NCBI GenBank assembly: GCA_020686985.1
Contig: JAJEPU010000002.1
Span: forward strand, 85,851-149,850
From: Brotaphodocola catenula
Lineage (GTDB): Bacteria; Bacillota; Clostridia; Lachnospirales; Lachnospiraceae
DNA length: 64,000 bases
Reading direction: 5' to 3'
Part shown: positions 61,976 through 64,000 of the stretch, piece after piece
How the letters are laid out: every line of letters begins with the position of its first letter
Position numbering within the stretch: position 1 is the first letter of the stretch
Notes under the pieces: generated by a model
What the model saw: the letters and a program-made list of their open reading frames with translations, nothing else
Database searches by the model: none
What the model was told of the DNA's origin: nothing
Program-made: the position numbers and the translations under genes

Positions 61976-63295
61976 ATGGGAAAAGTAATTTTGTTTTCAC
62001 CGGTTGGGGGTACAGATCCGATCTCTATGTCAAATTATCGAGATGGATCTCTGCTTCATATCTGTCGATTTTTCAGACCAGACAAAGTGGTCTTGTATAT
62101 GTCAAAAGAGATCTTAGATAATCACAAAAAAGATAACCGCTATCTCTACTGTCTTGAAAAACTGGCAGAGTTACAACATCGCAAAATGACGTATGAAATG
62201 ATTGAGCGTCCTGATTTGGTGGAAGTTCAGGATTTTGATTATTTCTACGAAGAATTTAGACGGATTATTCACCGGTTATCAAAAGAGCTGGATGATACAG
62301 ATCGTTTGCTTTTGAATATCTCTTCTGGGACTCCATCGATGAAAAGTGGGCTTCTCGTTTTGCAGACGATGGGAGAATATCGGGCGGAACTGGTTCAGGT
62401 GTCGACTCCGGAGCGAAAAATGAATGAACATCTTCATAAGGGTTATGAAGTACAACTTTTATGGGAGTTGAATGAGGACAATGAGCCAGATGCGAGGAAT
62501 CGTTGCAGGATTATTCAGTGCCCGTCTCTTACTGCACTGAAAAAGATAGAGATCATAAGACGACACATATCCGTTTACAATTATCAGGCAGGAATTGATG
62601 TTGCAAGAACTCTGCCAGCATCAGAAACAGAATCTTATCTGCAACTGCTTCAAATGGCATACTATCGCCAGCTTCTTGATTTTAAGAGTGTGGACAGAAT
62701 TTTATGGGATCTGGATTTTGACTGTCTGCCTGTTCGGAGTGGAAATGGCAGAAAATGTTTTGAGTATGCATTAAATCTTGACATAAAAGTGAAGAGAGGA
62801 GAGTATGTAGATTTTATTCGAGGAATCACACCTTTGATTGTGGATTTATTTGAGATGGTATTGAGAAACCAGAAACATATCGATTTGAGTGAATATTGTG
62901 AGGATGGAGCATTTGGAAGAATGTGGAGTATAAAGAGACTCCGCGGAACGGAGATGCTCGATTGCCTGAACCGTGGATTTCAGGGGAATTTTCGATGTGG
63001 AAATATTTATTCGATTCACTTGAAAGTCTTGATTGATTATTACCTAAAAAAAGAGGTTCGACTTGTAAAAATTACAGATGATCTTCGAACCGTAGAAAAA
63101 ACAATTCGGAATCTTACTGCGCATGAAATTATTTCTGTTACCGATGAGATTATTTTTCAAAAGACAGGATTGCATAGCAGACAAATTATGGACAGGATAA
63201 AAGAAGTTTTCACTTATACAAAGATTCAGATTCCTGCGGGCGCGTGGGATTCTTATGATGAACTGAATAAAAAATTGTATGAGAGAATTCGATGA
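61976..63295 (+). CDS. csm6: Csm6, cyclic-oligoadenylate-activated RNase
   Basis: A 439-residue protein. The N-terminal CARF-like domain begins MGKVILFSPVGGTDPIS and contains LLLNISSGTPSMKSGLLVL (about 116-134), the ligand-binding signature. The C-terminal HEPN domain has RNLTAH (Arg378-His383), the R-x4-H RNase motif. It should degrade RNA non-specifically when Csm1 makes cyclic oligoadenylate. The ATG at 61976 is preferred as it matches typical Csm6 starts; an in-frame GTG lies at 61934. It is separated from the other csm genes by the array and cas1-cas2. Confidence 0.94.
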   Translation: MGKVILFSPVGGTDPISMSNYRDGSLLHICRFFRPDKVVLYMSKEILDNHKKDNRYLYCLEKLAELQHRKMTYEMIERPDLVEVQDFDYFYEEFRRIIHRLSKELDDTDRLLLNISSGTPSMKSGLLVLQTMGEYRAELVQVSTPERKMNEHLHKGYEVQLLWELNEDNEPDARNRCRIIQCPSLTALKKIEIIRRHISVYNYQAGIDVARTLPASETESYLQLLQMAYYRQLLDFKSVDRILWDLDFDCLPVRSGNGRKCFEYALNLDIKVKRGEYVDFIRGITPLIVDLFEMVLRNQKHIDLSEYCEDGAFGRMWSIKRLRGTEMLDCLNRGFQGNFRCGNIYSIHLKVLIDYYLKKEVRLVKITDDLRTVEKTIRNLTAHEIISVTDEIIFQKTGLHSRQIMDRIKEVFTYTKIQIPAGAWDSYDELNKKLYERIR

Positions 63296-63321
63296 AATTG
63301 AGTAGATAATGGTTTTAGAGC

Positions 63322-63445
63322 GCCCGGTCATTTGGAGAGGGGAGATGCCCCACAGATGATCGGGCGGTTTTTATAGGAAAAATGTCACCTTGAGGGCGAC
63401 CATTTGCATTAAAAAATTTGGTATACCTGCCATGCAAGAAAACAG
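63322..63445. repeat. Right copy of the direct repeat flanking the CRISPR-Cas module
   Basis: About 124 bp matching 52534-52658. It has the GCCCGGTCAT...ATGATCGGGC hairpin with U-tract, the GAGGGCGACCATTT block and an extended -10 (TTTGGTATACC, 63417-63427). The hairpin acts as a terminator for csm6 and the -10 as a promoter for the following surface gene. Confidence 0.9.
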
Positions 63446-63482
63446 AAATACAAATAAATACAAGGGGAAAGAGGGACGAACG

Positions 63483-63962
63483 ATGAAAAAGCGAAAAGTA
63501 TTAGCAATGATGTCACTTCTGCTGGCGCTGGGGTGTACACAACCAGTATTGGCAGTGAACAGTGAAACATCACAGTGGGATCAGAGTGGTGGTGAATGGT
63601 ATCAGGAAGATGGAAGTTGGAAGTATCGTTTACCAGATGGAAAGCGTGCAGAAGGACAAACAATCAAGCTCGATGGTTATTGGGTTGATGAAAATGGACT
63701 ATGGAATCCAAACGTGCCTAGATGGACAAATCCGAATGGAGAGAACGAGCAGAATCAGCAAGAAAGCTCCGAACAGAGTAATGCACAAGCAGAATCTGAA
63801 TCGACAGATACGCAGGAAACCCAAAATCAAGATGAAGCTTTTTCAAATCTGGTATATCCGGTGGATGTAATCAGTGGAGGATTTACAGTAAACAGTGTGG
63901 GTGGAGTTACACCCGGAATTCTGTTTAGGACATCTAAGCGGGAATCCTCGGCCATTCAATGA
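63483..63962 (+). CDS. Secreted surface protein, probably truncated
   Basis: A 159-residue exported protein with a signal peptide (MKKRKVLAMMSLLLALGCTQPVLA). A tryptophan/glycine-rich segment (GGEWYQEDGSWKYRLPDGKRA and GYWVDENGLWNPN) resembles cell-wall-binding repeats, followed by a Gln/Glu/Ser-rich linker. The last part (GGFTVNSVGGVTPGILFR) looks like the start of a conserved domain that breaks off after about ten more residues (TSKRESSAIQ). A palindrome, CTCGG...CCGAG, spans the stop codon. Truncation by frameshift or insertion is likely but unproven. Confidence 0.65.
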   Translation: MKKRKVLAMMSLLLALGCTQPVLAVNSETSQWDQSGGEWYQEDGSWKYRLPDGKRAEGQTIKLDGYWVDENGLWNPNVPRWTNPNGENEQNQQESSEQSNAQAESESTDTQETQNQDEAFSNLVYPVDVISGGFTVNSVGGVTPGILFRTSKRESSAIQ

Positions 63963-63967
63963 CCGAG
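63947..63967. other. Palindrome at the truncated end of the surface gene
   Basis: CTCGG (63947-63951) pairs with CCGAG (63963-63967), with inner CATT/AATG pairing. It lies across the stop codon and is followed by a TATAAT near 63986. It may be the edge of an inserted element cut off by the window end. Confidence 0.4.
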
Positions 63968-64000
63968 ATGAAAGCGCCATTCTGCTATAATAATTCATAC

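Overview
The window looks like chromosome of a Gram-positive anaerobe of the Lachnospiraceae (class Clostridia). The evidence is moderate GC with A-rich intergenic DNA, strong AGGAGG-type ribosome binding sites, consensus sigma-A promoters, sporulation genes (spoIIIAH, spoIVB), a CIRCE/HrcA operator, and the Clostridia gene order Asp23-nusB-xseA-xseB-ispA-dxs-tlyA-nadK-argR-recN. The genus cannot be read from the sequence. Most of the window is ordinary core genome.

Layout. 1-3.6 kb: a mannose-family PTS operon (IIC cut by the window edge, IIB, and a large LevR-like regulator without the GAFTGA loop). 3.9-6.8 kb: a HAD phosphatase, spoIIIAH, an Asp23 protein and a small DMT-type permease. 7-16 kb: one long operon for nusB, exonuclease VII, isoprenoid precursor synthesis (ispA, dxs), tlyA, nadK, argR and recN. 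16-18.4 kb: spoIVB and an orphan ABC ATPase on the minus strand. 18.4-27.5 kb: the rimP-nusA-ylxR-ylxQ-infB-rbfA-nrnA-truB-ribF operon, in which IF-2 carries twelve 13-residue Gly/Arg/Asn-rich repeats. 27.8-31.6 kb: nifS, mnmA and a lipoprotein amidase. 31.8-35.1 kb: glucarate dehydratase, a class II Fic protein with a triple operator over its promoter, and a graveyard holding remnants of an IS110 transposase and a PTS IIA. 35.1-41 kb: tRNA-Ser(CGA), a HAD phosphatase, a PpiC-like lipoprotein, a DUF5721-like protein, htpG under a CIRCE element, and aroE. 41.6-45.5 kb: two WYL regulators translationally linked to an RtcB RNA ligase. 45.7-52.5 kb: a four-repeat secreted protein, a zinc-ribbon membrane protein, argS, bioY and an AEC transporter.

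52.7-63.3 kb holds a complete type III-A CRISPR-Cas locus in the order cas6-csm1-csm2-csm3-csm4-csm5-leader-array-cas1-cas2-csm6. The array has eighteen 36-nt repeats and a nineteenth, strongly decayed repeat at its distal end; one spacer occurs twice. The repeat ends in the crRNA handle ACGAAAAC, so the array is read on the plus strand. The Cas10 HD and GGDD motifs, Csm3 Asp32 and the Csm6 HEPN motif are all present, so target-RNA cleavage, cyclic oligoadenylate signalling and collateral RNase activity are all expected.

The whole CRISPR module lies between two copies of a roughly 125-bp intergenic sequence (terminator hairpin plus extended -10 promoter). This suggests the module entered between the AEC transporter and a surface-protein gene and duplicated the junction. 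The surface-protein gene after the second copy appears truncated. Together with the WYL-WYL-RtcB operon, this is the part of the window most worth following up.
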